A stretch of 64,000 nucleotides of DNA from Martelella lutilitoris (GTDB taxonomy: Bacteria > Pseudomonadota > Alphaproteobacteria > Rhizobiales > Rhizobiaceae), in the NCBI RefSeq assembly GCF_005924265.1, contig NZ_VCLB01000008.1, forward strand, positions 1-64,000, read 5' to 3'. The translations under genes and the position numbers were made by a program. This document shows positions 32,965-41,689 of the stretch, piece after piece (the first letter of the stretch is position 1; each line of letters begins with the position of its first letter). A model generated the notes under the pieces. It saw nothing but the letters and a program-made list of their open reading frames with translations, had not been told where the DNA came from and did not search any database.

Positions 32965-34021
32965 AGGCGTGCACAAGGTCAGGAAGAAACTGGCCAGAGG
33001 AAAGATCGTTTATTATTACTACGCATGGCGCGGCGGCCCGCGCATCCACGCGGATCCAAAAACAGAAAAGGACGCCTTCATCGCCGAATATCGGCAGCAC
33101 ATGCTGACCGCATCGACCGATGGCGTCCTGACACTCGAAGGCCTGATCGACCTGTTCACCGGCTCGGAGAAGAAGCCGAATCCCGACTTTCTTGCGCTGT
33201 CCGCGTCAACCCAGCGCGATTACCTGTATGCGTTCCGACTCATTCGGCAGCGCTGGCCCCGCCTGCCCGCGCGCCTCACCCAGCAGCGCGGCATGAAACG
33301 CGATATCAGGGACTGGCACCGATCATTTGCGAAAAACCCTCGGAAGGCGGACAAGCTCCTGTTCGCGCTCTCCAAGGTTTTTTCCTATGCGATCAAGCAC
33401 GAGTACATCGAAAAGAACCCCTGCACCGGCATAGACCGGCTCTATCGCGGCTCAAGACGGGAATTCATCTGGACCGACGCCATGATCGACAAGGTTCGCA
33501 AAGAGGGAAAGCCGCACATCGTCGCGGCCATGGAGGTAGCCGTCTACACCGGCCAGCGCCAGGGCGATATCCTCGCGCTGAAATGGCCGCAATACGACGG
33601 CACCCACCTGTCGCTGAGACAGGGCAAAACCGGCAAACGCGTCAAGGTCAGACTGCACAGGGACCTGAAAGCCCTGATCGACCAGCTCAAACAAGCCGCT
33701 GAAGATCGCAAGGTCCGCTCAGCCAGCATCCTGACAAACAGTCGCGGCCGTCCCTGGACGCAAGACGGCTTCCAAACCTCATGGCGAAAGGAAATGGCCC
33801 GCCTCGGCATCGAGGGCGTCACCTTCCACGACCTGCGCGGCACCTTCATCACCGCCCGCCGCCGGGAAGGCTCCACCGTCGAACAAATCGCCAGCATTTC
33901 CGGCCACACAATCTCGGAGGTCCGGTCGGTGCTCGAGAAGCACTATCTTGCCGATGACCAACAGGCGAGCGATGCGGTAATACTAAGGATGGAGAAAAAT
34001 AGCACGGCTCTCATCAAGTAG
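32942..34021 (+). CDS. int: tyrosine-family phage integrase
   Basis: The start is ATG 32942 (359 aa) with GGAGAAGG directly upstream. The catalytic set is complete: R206 in TGQRQGD, K229, H296 and R299 in HDLR, H322 in SGH and the nucleophile Y335 in KHYL. An arm-binding N-terminal region (1-60) and SAM-like core-binding domain (about 65-165) precede it. It would recombine attP with the chromosomal site, probably the tRNA-Arg gene 4.4 kb to the right. Confidence 0.93.
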   Translation: MHVVTELKGVHKVRKKLARGKIVYYYYAWRGGPRIHADPKTEKDAFIAEYRQHMLTASTDGVLTLEGLIDLFTGSEKKPNPDFLALSASTQRDYLYAFRLIRQRWPRLPARLTQQRGMKRDIRDWHRSFAKNPRKADKLLFALSKVFSYAIKHEYIEKNPCTGIDRLYRGSRREFIWTDAMIDKVRKEGKPHIVAAMEVAVYTGQRQGDILALKWPQYDGTHLSLRQGKTGKRVKVRLHRDLKALIDQLKQAAEDRKVRSASILTNSRGRPWTQDGFQTSWRKEMARLGIEGVTFHDLRGTFITARRREGSTVEQIASISGHTISEVRSVLEKHYLADDQQASDAVILRMEKNSTALIK

Positions 34022-34202
34022 AACTTGTTAACACCTCGTGACCTACACTTTCAGGCAATGGCCAGTTCGGCAGCAAAGGCGGGCTGCGTGCGATAGTGTT
34101 TTTGGGAAGAGCGCACCCGCCGGCTGCGCCGCTTCAAGGGCGAACTGAGATTTAGAGAAGACGCGCAGAAAACACATTCGCGAAAGCCAAACAGCGCCTG
34201 TG

Positions 34203-34227
34203 AGGGTTGTAAAATGTGGGCAACCCT
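34203..34227 (+). terminator. hairpin downstream of the integrase
   Basis: AGGGTTG (34203-34209) pairs with CAACCCT (34221-34227). There is no T-run, so it may be only a weak terminator. The 34022-34289 gap holds nothing else except the promoter candidate below. Confidence 0.35.
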
Positions 34228-34245
34228 TCGATAACAGGCTAAAAT
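34217..34245 (+). promoter_or_regulatory. putative promoter of the ABC-3C operon
   Basis: TGGGCA (34217-34222) and TAAAAT (34240-34245) are 17 bases apart, about 45 bases before the first ABC-3C start codon. The -35 match is moderate. Confidence 0.4.
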
Positions 34246-34289
34246 TGACCTCGACCATTTCGAACGAGGCGTGAAGGGCCGCCCGAAAA

Positions 34290-35267
34290 ATGACTCTGTT
34301 GCCAAGAAGCTACCGTCTACATGAACTGTCGTATTCAGAGTTTGAAGAGCTCTGTGGCCGTATATGCATTTCCTGGCTTGGTGAAGGTTTCACAACGTTC
34401 GCGCCTGGCAGGGACGGCGGGAGAGACGGAAAATTCTTCGGAACAGCGAATACCTTTCCAAGCGAATCCGAACCACTTGTAGGGCATGTTGTCGCGCAGG
34501 CGAAACATACTTCAGTCGACGGTCGGTCTTGCTCAGACAAAGAGTTCGAACGGTTACTGAAGGATGAACACTCTAAAATATCCAAGCTGATCGAAGAAGG
34601 CCTTTGCGATCATTATGTCGTTTTCACAAACCGGCGTCTAACTGGAGGGACCGAGAAAAAGTTCATCGCCGAACTCGAGAGGCTTGGACTGACCTCAGCC
34701 CACATCGTCGGGACCGAGCGGCTAAAGATGGCGTTGGACACCATGCGTGACCTTCGCGAAAGCCTGCCAAACAGATCAGACACGCTGCCCTTTCATTTTG
34801 ATGATGGCGAGATGGCAGCGGTGGTCAAAGCCTTTAACAACTACGTCTCGGACGACCCACAGTCTGCATTCGACAGCGCAACTGATTTTGAAAAAATCCC
34901 TATCAAGAAAAAAAACACGCTGAATGGCCTAAGCGAAGACTACTACACTCAAGTGATCCGCGTAGATTCGATGCCTCACTTTGAGAGACTCGAGGCATTC
35001 TTAAGAAATCCAAGGAACCAATCTTTTGCCGAGCGATACTACGATTCCGCCGATGAGCTTAAACAAAAGATAATAGTAGAACGCGCCAGATTCGATACTT
35101 TTGATCATGTTTTACTCTTCATCATAGAACGTGTTCAAAAATCGAATCCTGCCCTCCGTGGTCGTCGTAAGCTCGTTTCGATCCTTACTCACTACATGTA
35201 CGTAAACTGTGACATTGGAAAAAAGTCGGAGGCTGAAGTCGATGCTGCGGGCAAAAAAGCATATTGA
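34290..35267 (+). CDS. ABC-3C system effector with Mrr-like nuclease domain
   Basis: The 325-residue protein has an N-terminal PD-(D/E)xK/Mrr-like nuclease domain: FEEL at 18-21, an acidic GRDGGRDG at 40-47 and the QAK motif at 70-72. The C-terminal part (about 165-325) is a helical domain in the place of the ABC-3C C-terminal domain, which couples effectors to the ATPase. In the Aravind-group classification of ABC-three-component systems such effectors are released or activated on invader sensing. It is the first gene of a three-gene operon and its DNA is AT-richer than the phage core. The family call is by pattern; activity is inferred. Confidence 0.75.
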   Translation: MTLLPRSYRLHELSYSEFEELCGRICISWLGEGFTTFAPGRDGGRDGKFFGTANTFPSESEPLVGHVVAQAKHTSVDGRSCSDKEFERLLKDEHSKISKLIEEGLCDHYVVFTNRRLTGGTEKKFIAELERLGLTSAHIVGTERLKMALDTMRDLRESLPNRSDTLPFHFDDGEMAAVVKAFNNYVSDDPQSAFDSATDFEKIPIKKKNTLNGLSEDYYTQVIRVDSMPHFERLEAFLRNPRNQSFAERYYDSADELKQKIIVERARFDTFDHVLLFIIERVQKSNPALRGRRKLVSILTHYMYVNCDIGKKSEAEVDAAGKKAY

Positions 35268-35481
35268 TCCTAACACGTGCACATTGCGGGTTATCACGCT
35301 CGTGCTCGGTGAGTTGCTCCGCCGGCGCACAGTGACCTTCGATGAACTACGCAACTTCGTAGTCCGACGTGCCGGCCCCGACGCCGAACTCGCGTTCCTT
35401 CCAGCTATGGAGGTGATTTTCTTGCTAGGACGCGTTGAATACCGTGAGAAAACCGATAGCTTTGAGTATGTAGTTGTTTAG
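35242..35481 (+). CDS. ABC-3C middle component
   Basis: ATG 35242 has GGAGG upstream and overlaps the effector gene by 26 bases; product 79 aa. It is a small winged-helix-like protein with the family's closing pattern AFLPAMEVIFLLGRVEYREK (about 51-70). Middle components link the effector and ATPase in ABC-3C operons. Its size and place between the two larger genes support the call. Confidence 0.75.
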   Translation: MLRAKKHIDPNTCTLRVITLVLGELLRRRTVTFDELRNFVVRRAGPDAELAFLPAMEVIFLLGRVEYREKTDSFEYVVV

Positions 35482-35483
35482 CC

Positions 35484-37292
35484 ATGCAAATTGAGCGCAT
35501 TACCTCCAATCAACCCGACGTCTTTCGGCCCATTGATTTCAATGCAGGCGAACAATCTGATATATTAAATGTTATATTCGGTGATGTTCGACGCCCAAAG
35601 GACAACAGCCGCGACTCGCACAATCTCGGGAAGACTAAGCTAATCGAAGTAATAGATTTCCTCTTCCTATCTAACCCTGGAAAAGGAAGCCTATTTACAA
35701 AACATGTCGATCGCTTCCAGGAATTGGTTTTCCTCATGGAGCTGCGTTTAGCGTCCAATGATTTCGTCGGCATCAGGCGCTCAGTAGCTGAACCAACTAT
35801 TATTGATCTGATTCGGTCAGAAGAGCGGCTCGGGCACGACGTGGATGATCCTCAGCGCTCTTGGTCACATGTCGGGGTTACTCTGGAGCGCGCCCGACAA
35901 ATTCTCGATGGATGGTTCGCCATGACTATTCTCGGCGAGTATTCATATAGGAAAGCAATCACTTATTTTCTTCGTTCTCAGAACGACTGGCAGGACGAGC
36001 TGCAGCTCCAAAAATTCTCCGTAGGCAAGGATCGCGATTGGAAGCCGTTCGTGGGGCAGCTTTTTGGATACGATCACGGCTTGTTGGTCTCAAAGTACAA
36101 TCTCGATACGGAAGTGCAAGAACTCGAAAAGGAACATTCTCGTCTTGAGGTTCGCGTTGACCTCCGCGATGCAGATCTACCGAAAGTGCGCGCGGAGCTG
36201 GCCGCACTGGAAGGTTCGATCACGGAAACCGAAGATCAGCTTGACAGGTTCCAGTTCGACGAGACGGAACAACGATTGATAAAGGAGCTGGTAGAAGGCA
36301 TCGAAGCCCGCATCTCTGAACTCAACCAGATCGCCTACAATGCCCGTTATGACGCCGAGCAGATCAGTAGGGCGTTGGAGCATAGCGACAGGCTCGACCT
36401 TGATCGTATAGACGACGTTTTTGGAGAGGCCGAACTCGTATTCCCGGGGCAACTTAGGCAGAGTTACGAGGCTCTTTTGTCATTCCGGGCTAGAATCACT
36501 AGGGAACGGAAGGCCGCCCTGAAAAAGCGCCTGGAAGAAATCAACACTCAGCTAGAGGAAATTCGTGCGGAGCGTTCCAAACTTGACGAAGAACGCAGAA
36601 ACCGGCTCGTGATTATCGATAGCGATGACACTATAGAGAAGTTTAAGGCTCTGCAGAACAGCCTCGCAAAATTGCGCCGACGCCGTGATCGCCACCAATC
36701 CGACGTCGATATGCTCGAGGAACTCGGCCGTGCTGCACGGAAGCTGCGTGAAAAGAAACGCGAGCGCGATGCAATGGTGGATAAAATCAATGACATGGTT
36801 TCCGCCTCTTCTAGTCGCTTGATGCGTTTCCAGGCGCTGTTCGATAAGTACTGTCGAGCTGTTCTCTCTTTGGAGGGCATATTTTCATTTCGGGTCAATA
36901 CATCTGGAAATCTAGAGTACGAGATTGGCCTTGGCCTAGATGGACGACGCGGGGAGACCTCTGCTCAGGGAGACGGCACCAGCTACAGAAAGCTCCTTTG
37001 TGCGCTCTTCGACCTCGCACTGCTTCGAACAAACAGAGGCGAGCGGTTCTTCCAGTTCACATATCATGATGGCGTTCTTGAAGGTCTGGATACTCGAAAG
37101 AAACGCGCATTCCTTGACCTAGTTCGCCGGGAAATTAGCGAAGGTGGACTTCAGTACATTTTGACGGCTATCTCATCTGACCTACCTACAGATGAGCTGG
37201 GACGGCCAATACCGTTTGACGATGCAGAAATAGTGCTTCGACTTGACGACACAGGAAATGACGGACGACTTTTCCGTGGCCCTGCATTCTAG
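35484..37292 (+). CDS. ABC-3C ATPase (DUF2326, SMC/Rad50-like)
   Basis: The 602-residue protein has a Walker A of the form NLGKT (47-51, in DSHNLGKTKL) in the first ABC half. A long coiled coil follows at about 205-450. The C-terminal DUF2326 half carries a Walker B-like FTYHDGVLEGLD near 515-530. This is the SMC-like ATPase of ABC-3C systems, thought to sense foreign nucleic acid structures or replication intermediates. It starts two bases after the middle component gene. The neighbour on the right is convergent. Confidence 0.82.
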   Translation: MQIERITSNQPDVFRPIDFNAGEQSDILNVIFGDVRRPKDNSRDSHNLGKTKLIEVIDFLFLSNPGKGSLFTKHVDRFQELVFLMELRLASNDFVGIRRSVAEPTIIDLIRSEERLGHDVDDPQRSWSHVGVTLERARQILDGWFAMTILGEYSYRKAITYFLRSQNDWQDELQLQKFSVGKDRDWKPFVGQLFGYDHGLLVSKYNLDTEVQELEKEHSRLEVRVDLRDADLPKVRAELAALEGSITETEDQLDRFQFDETEQRLIKELVEGIEARISELNQIAYNARYDAEQISRALEHSDRLDLDRIDDVFGEAELVFPGQLRQSYEALLSFRARITRERKAALKKRLEEINTQLEEIRAERSKLDEERRNRLVIIDSDDTIEKFKALQNSLAKLRRRRDRHQSDVDMLEELGRAARKLREKKRERDAMVDKINDMVSASSSRLMRFQALFDKYCRAVLSLEGIFSFRVNTSGNLEYEIGLGLDGRRGETSAQGDGTSYRKLLCALFDLALLRTNRGERFFQFTYHDGVLEGLDTRKKRAFLDLVRREISEGGLQYILTAISSDLPTDELGRPIPFDDAEIVLRLDDTGNDGRLFRGPAF

Positions 37293-37314
37293 TTAGGGCC
37301 TTAGCAAGTTAGCT

Positions 37315-38154
37315 CTATACATCGCAGGCGCTGTCATGTGCACGATCGAGGTTCGAGTAAGGTTGATCAGCTAAGGCAATCCTACCTTGAAAGCAGGCAA
37401 CCTCATCGTGCCTGACACCGAACACATCCGCATAGTCGGCCATGATTTTGATTGTTGCTGCGATGAAAACAGCATCATTTATGGTATCGATGACATCGGA
37501 TTTCTCTGAAACGAGCAAACCGTGTGGCCTTGACACCCAGGAAACTCCAGCGGAGATATCCTGCCGCCAATGCGATTTTTCCAAATTCGGCTCAGCACCC
37601 ATTTCAAGGCAAAGCGGCTCTTGGCCCTCGGGTACAATGTTGAGCTTTGCTTGAAACAGCCAACGGACACCTCGTGCGGGAGAAAGCCCAGAATTATGAA
37701 ATCCTACTCGGGTAACCAGATGCCCCTGCTGGTTGAGCTGACATTCAACTGACTGTATCACAACATAGGCACGGGCCTGTGCTTGGCCATTTTCTAAAGT
37801 GATGCGATTCGCTTCAGCTGCCAGCTCGATAGCTCCCCGCCCTTGCAGCCAAACAAAGAGTAGGCCGAATATACTGGCTACACCGACCAACATCGAACCG
37901 AAGGACACCCATAGCGCCCGTTCGGCAGAAACAGCGGCCCTTTCGGTGGCGATCGTCGATCGCAAAGCTATACAATCGGCCGCCAGGCTGCCCTCAGGCA
38001 ACTGCCCGCAAACCTGATGAAAATCACTGCCAGTTAATGGTGTTTGAAGCCAGTTGAGAAACCAAACGCAAATAGCAATCGCAAATCCCAACACGACTAT
38101 CAGCACCACTGGTGCGACCCACGTCGACCTTTTCGAGGCAACCGATTTAGGCAT
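37315..38154 (-). CDS. two-helix membrane protein of unknown function
   Basis: I start at ATG 38154 (279 aa); in-frame starts at 38172 and 38178 are possible. There are two transmembrane helices, at about 13-35 and 82-104, with a loop containing two cysteines between them, and a cytoplasmic beta-rich C-terminal domain (about 125-275). It lies convergent to the ABC-3C operon and next to the tRNA, inside the probable cargo zone. It could be a defence-associated membrane protein, but no domain is recognised. Confidence 0.65.
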   Translation of the reverse strand: MPKSVASKRSTWVAPVVLIVVLGFAIAICVWFLNWLQTPLTGSDFHQVCGQLPEGSLAADCIALRSTIATERAAVSAERALWVSFGSMLVGVASIFGLLFVWLQGRGAIELAAEANRITLENGQAQARAYVVIQSVECQLNQQGHLVTRVGFHNSGLSPARGVRWLFQAKLNIVPEGQEPLCLEMGAEPNLEKSHWRQDISAGVSWVSRPHGLLVSEKSDVIDTINDAVFIAATIKIMADYADVFGVRHDEVACFQGRIALADQPYSNLDRAHDSACDV

Positions 38155-38372
38155 TATCAAATCCCGCAGCATGCCCACCGTTTGCCCTTGCGGGTCTGGT
38201 CATATCGACCCCGATCAAAATGGAAAGGGCTAAACTCAATAAATAGCATATCCTACAAAGTTTCGCCATCTCGCGTCATTTTCGTTTAGCATCATCGGCT
38301 AACTGCACTGTCACGAGAGGCCCCACGTGATCGCGGCTACACCAACAAAAAGAACACAAGCGAAACGAAATC

Positions 38373-38392
38373 TGTAAACCAGCTTGTAAACC
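38373..38392 (+). repeat. tandem TGTAAACC motif beside the tRNA, possible att arm site
   Basis: TGTAAACC occurs at 38373-38380 and again at 38385-38392, 12 bases apart, about 50 bases from the tRNA 3' end. Short direct repeats near the core are typical integrase arm-type sites. Confidence 0.35.
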
Positions 38393-38437
38393 GACTATAT
38401 ATCGCGCTTAAGTTATGCCCTAAACCCTTGAAAAGAT

Positions 38438-38514
38438 TGGCGACCCCTGCAGGATTCGAACCTGCGACCGTCGGCTTAGAAGGCCGGTGCTCTATCCAGC
38501 TGAGCTAAGGGGCC
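38438..38514 (-). tRNA. tRNA-Arg (anticodon TCT)
   Basis: The minus strand folds as a full cloverleaf: acceptor GGCCCCT (38514-38508) with AGGGGTC, a D-arm starting TAGCTCAGCTGG, anticodon loop CTTCTAA with TCT, T-arm GCAGGTTCGAATCCTGC, discriminator G and an encoded CCA (38440-38438). Its 3' end faces the prophage side, so the integrated element would begin here and the tRNA is kept whole. Confidence 0.93.
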
Positions 38515-38694
38515 GTTTGCGGGTCGGCGCGCGGCATGAATGCCTGATCCTGGCGCAAATGACAAGCTGCGGCAGAGCATTCGGCGGGAAGCAGGCCTTG
38601 GCGCGGCTCAGTTCTTCGCGATCAGCATCGCTGACGCAAGAGACGGCGGCGGGCCAGAGGTCCGGCGACGCATGCAGCCTGCCGGGCAGCCGCG

Positions 38695-39000
38695 TCAATG
38701 CGTCCAGGGCTGAACGCGGTCCGGCTTGAAATTGTCGGAATAGGAAACGACCTTCTCCTTGGATTCCTTCGGCTGGATCACGCGATAGGCAATCCCGTGG
38801 CGGCGCGCATAGTCTTCGGCTTCCTGCTGGCTGTCGAAACGCAGCTTGACCTGCTGCAGCATATCGGAGGAGGACGTGTAGCCGAACAGGGGATCGATCG
38901 TGCGCGGCGCCTGCTGGTCGAACTCCAGCACCCACTGGTGGGTCTTGGCCTGGCCCTGCTGCATTGCCGTTCTGGCGGGACGATAGATCTTCGCCGACAT
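38695..39000 (-). CDS. NDUFS4-like NADH-quinone oxidoreductase accessory subunit
   Basis: The product from ATG 39000 (101 aa) begins SAKIYRPARTAMQQG and contains WVLEFDQQAPRTIDPLFGYTSS (partly cited) and a YARRHGIAYRV segment, the alphaproteobacterial 'ETC complex I subunit' family related to mitochondrial NDUFS4. It would bind the peripheral arm of complex I. It is the first chromosomal gene outside the element. Confidence 0.85.
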   Translation of the reverse strand: MSAKIYRPARTAMQQGQAKTHQWVLEFDQQAPRTIDPLFGYTSSSDMLQQVKLRFDSQQEAEDYARRHGIAYRVIQPKESKEKVVSYSDNFKPDRVQPWTH

Positions 39001-39112
39001 CGTAAACTGCTCCGATTGTTCTTGCGCCGCCCGGCGCATCGAATTTGAAAAACCTTCTGACGTAATTTTCGACGCCAGGCAATAAAAATCAAGTCTTGCC
39101 GATCCTGCGTCT

Positions 39113-39661
39113 TCAGAATTCGGCGTTCCAGATGATTATTTCAAGAGGCCATCGGGCGAGCTTGGCAGCGTCCGGCAACGTGCCGTCCGGCCCGTCCCAC
39201 GATCCGCCGAAGACCAAGGCGATCTGCGCGCTGCCCGGCGCAAGGCAGACCGCCTTGCCGGAAAACACCTCCATTCCCGGTTCGCAATAGCGCTCGTCAT
39301 CGCCGGAAAAAACGTCGGAGAAAAGGTCGCCGATGCGCGCGCCGGCCTCGGTCACCGCATCCGGCGCGGCAATATCCGCCCGCACCACCGTCTCCCCGCC
39401 GTAAAGCGTGATGGTATCGACGCCTGCACTGGCGGCAATGAAGACGGAATAGAAACCGCCCTCGCCTTCGTGCTTCTCGGCCCGCACGTCAAAGCCCGGC
39501 AAGGCCAGGCCCACGGCGTCTGCGGCAAAGGGCGTGCGACCATCAATACCGCCAACCCCCGATTCGGTCACGATGATCGGCGCATCGCCCGCATCCGCCA
39601 AGGCTGCGGTCAAGACAAAGACCGCGACCAAAGCCGTCCGGAGGTTTGCTCTGCTCTTCAA
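39113..39661 (-). CDS. DUF1131 family secreted/envelope protein
   Basis: I prefer TTG 39661 (182 aa) because AGAGGG lies 8 bases upstream and the product then starts with a signal peptide (about 1-24); ATG 39691 is an alternative. The mature protein begins with IIVTESGVGGIDGRTPF, the signature of DUF1131, the family of the E. coli RpoE-regulated lipoprotein YfeY. No lipobox is seen here, so it is probably periplasmic. Confidence 0.7.
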   Translation of the reverse strand: MKSRANLRTALVAVFVLTAALADAGDAPIIVTESGVGGIDGRTPFAADAVGLALPGFDVRAEKHEGEGGFYSVFIAASAGVDTITLYGGETVVRADIAAPDAVTEAGARIGDLFSDVFSGDDERYCEPGMEVFSGKAVCLAPGSAQIALVFGGSWDGPDGTLPDAAKLARWPLEIIIWNAEF

Positions 39662-39907
39662 ATATGAATTCCCTCTATTGAAACCGATCATACGCTTCTG
39701 TAATCAATACGGGAATTGTTTTTGCGATGCCTGCATCAAAACGGCGGATGCCGCGCAAGGCCGGCATCACCAGGGGGCGCGCGCCCCTCCCGCTTTGCAG
39801 ATCGGGGAAATCGCTATAGGATCGACGCCTTGACAATTTGACGCGGAAAGCGCCTTGCCTGCGCAGAAGATTGTCTGGTCGCCTGAGAAAGGCCCGATTG
39901 AAAAAGA

Positions 39908-41371
39908 ATGAGCGGAACCTTGGACAATAGTTGTCTCGAAAATGAGATGTTCGAGCTCGCCCCGATTGCCATGTGGGTCGAGGATTTCAGCGCGGTCAAG
40001 GCCCTGTTCGACGCATGGCGCGCCGAGGGCGTTACAGATATCGTCTCGTTTCTGCGCGCCGACATGTCCCGCGTCGCCGAATGCGCCAGTGCGATCCGCG
40101 TGCTGAAGGTGAACCGCAAGACGCTCGAACTTTTCGAAGCGCGCGACACAAGCCACCTTGTCGAGAATATCACCTCGGTCTTTCGCGATGACATGCTGGA
40201 AACCCATATCGATGAACTTGCCCAGCTCTTCGAGGGCAAGAAGACTTTCACCAGCTACACGGTCAACTACACGCTGTCCGGCAAGAGGCTCGACGTCCAG
40301 CTGCGCGGTCAGGTCATGCCCGGCCACGAGGAAACACTCGACTACGTTCTCCTGGCGACCGAGGATGTGACCGAACGCGAGGACGCGCATCGGCGCGAGC
40401 GCCACCAGTCGCTTTACGCCAAGGGCCTGTTCGAGCATTCGCCGGTGTCGCTGTGGGTCGAAGATTTCTCCCGCATCCGGGTCATGCTTGACGATCTGCG
40501 CGCCCGCCATATCGTCGATCTCAGGGTGTTCATGGATGTGCACCCGGAATTCGTGCGCCAGTGCCTGAGCGAAATCCGGGTCATCGACGTCAACCAGGCA
40601 ACGCTCGACATGTTCCGCGCACCGAACCGGCAGGTGCTGCTGCAGAACCAGCACGCAGTGTTCCGCGATGACGTTCAGGACCATTTCCGCGAACAGCTGA
40701 TCGACCTGTGGGAGGGCCGGCTGCTGCACACCCACGAGGTGATGAATTACGCGCTGGACGGTTCCGAACGCTATGTCCTTCTGCAGTTTTCCGTCTTTCC
40801 CGGTCACGAGGAGGACTGGTCGCTGGTCCTCGTCTCGCTGACCGACATCACCGCGCGCAAGAAGGCGGAAGCCTATCTCGAATATCTCGGCCGTCACGAT
40901 GTTCTGACCAAGCTCTACAACCGCTCCTTCTACACCGAGGAGATCAACCGGCTTGAGCGCAAGAACTTCCGTCCCATCGGCGTGCTGATCATCGATCTCA
41001 ACGGGTTGAAGGACGCCAATGACGCGCTGGGCCATGACGCCGGCGACAGCCTGCTGCGCAGGCTTGGCGAGGTGCTCAACGAATCGGTCTGCCAGCCCAA
41101 CTGCGCCGCCCGCATCGGCGGCGACGAATTCGCCGTGCTGATGCCTGGTTCGGATTTCGATGCGGCCGAGGTGGCGCTCGAGGAAATCCACAAGGTGCTG
41201 AAGGTCAACAACCAGTTCTACGCCGATGCGCCGATCAGCATTTCCGCCGGGATTGCGATCTGCGAGACGGGCGAGACGATCGAATCCGCCGTTCGGCGCG
41301 CGGATGCCGAAATGTATCGTCAGAAACGCGAATACTACGCCCTCCAGCGCAAGACCGGCTCCGACGGATAA
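39908..41371 (+). CDS. PAS-PAS-GGDEF diguanylate cyclase
   Basis: The 487-residue protein has two tandem, mutually similar PAS-like modules (about 13-155 and 172-315; each starts ...PxxxWVEDFS). A GGDEF domain follows (about 325-480), with DVLTKLYNRSF, and RIGGDEFAVL placing GGDEF at 404-408. It should synthesise c-di-GMP. The RxxD inhibitory site five residues before GGDEF is absent (CQPN there). No membrane helix, so it is a cytosolic sensor. It lies upstream of the phenol hydroxylase operon but a 420-bp gap with its own promoter separates them. Confidence 0.88.
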   Translation: MSGTLDNSCLENEMFELAPIAMWVEDFSAVKALFDAWRAEGVTDIVSFLRADMSRVAECASAIRVLKVNRKTLELFEARDTSHLVENITSVFRDDMLETHIDELAQLFEGKKTFTSYTVNYTLSGKRLDVQLRGQVMPGHEETLDYVLLATEDVTEREDAHRRERHQSLYAKGLFEHSPVSLWVEDFSRIRVMLDDLRARHIVDLRVFMDVHPEFVRQCLSEIRVIDVNQATLDMFRAPNRQVLLQNQHAVFRDDVQDHFREQLIDLWEGRLLHTHEVMNYALDGSERYVLLQFSVFPGHEEDWSLVLVSLTDITARKKAEAYLEYLGRHDVLTKLYNRSFYTEEINRLERKNFRPIGVLIIDLNGLKDANDALGHDAGDSLLRRLGEVLNESVCQPNCAARIGGDEFAVLMPGSDFDAAEVALEEIHKVLKVNNQFYADAPISISAGIAICETGETIESAVRRADAEMYRQKREYYALQRKTGSDG

Positions 41372-41639
41372 ACCGGCCGGTCTCCGACGGCGGCCGGAGC
41401 GGGTGTCGCATATGCCGGCGCCCGCCTGATCCAATTTTTCCGGATATATCTATTAATCCACTGATATCTATCGTTTTTCGCGATGGAGAACCGTGTCGTC
41501 GCTGCAGGTCGGGCCAGGCCTGAAACAGATGCCGGGCCGGTCATGTTTTCTGGCCGCTTCTCCTCCATTCACACAGTGCTCGTCCGGCAAAACGGTGTCA
41601 TCGAGGCTGCTCCCACCTAGCGACATTCAAAATTAATAG

Positions 41640-41684
41640 CGATATCGATACCTATAAAACGATATAAAAAAATAATAACGATAT
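41640..41684 (+). repeat. three CGATAT repeats, predicted activator or repressor site
   Basis: CGATAT occurs at 41640, 41660 and 41679, spaced 20 and 19 bases (about two helical turns). The first is part of the palindrome CGATATCG. They end 6 bases before the -35 box, a usual place for activator sites. Confidence 0.5.
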
Positions 41685-41689
41685 TTTTG

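Larger units (their letters stand above)
2031..34021. mobile_element. lambdoid siphovirus prophage (HK97-type head, lambda-type tail tip)
   Basis: The gene order is that of a temperate siphovirus: integrase, repressor, Cro-like gene, replication genes, NusG-like regulator, terminase, head, tail, lysis. Almost every structural gene is intact and joined by ATGA or TGATG overlaps. The stated limits are the outermost phage-like genes. The true element probably extends right through the ABC-3C genes to the tRNA-Arg 3' end near 38438, and on the left through or past the dCTP deaminase-like pair. No matching direct repeat was found to fix the ends. All core functions appear intact, so it may be inducible. 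Confidence 0.92.

Noticed and set aside
2031-34021. Gene transfer agent instead of prophage
   Set aside because: Several structural genes resemble GTA families, but the integrase, LexA-type repressor, operators, replication genes and HNH/terminase set indicate a temperate phage.
34043-34258. Minus-strand frame of 71 codons between integrase and ABC-3C operon
   Set aside because: No start signal, composition not protein-like, and it spans the predicted hairpin and promoter.
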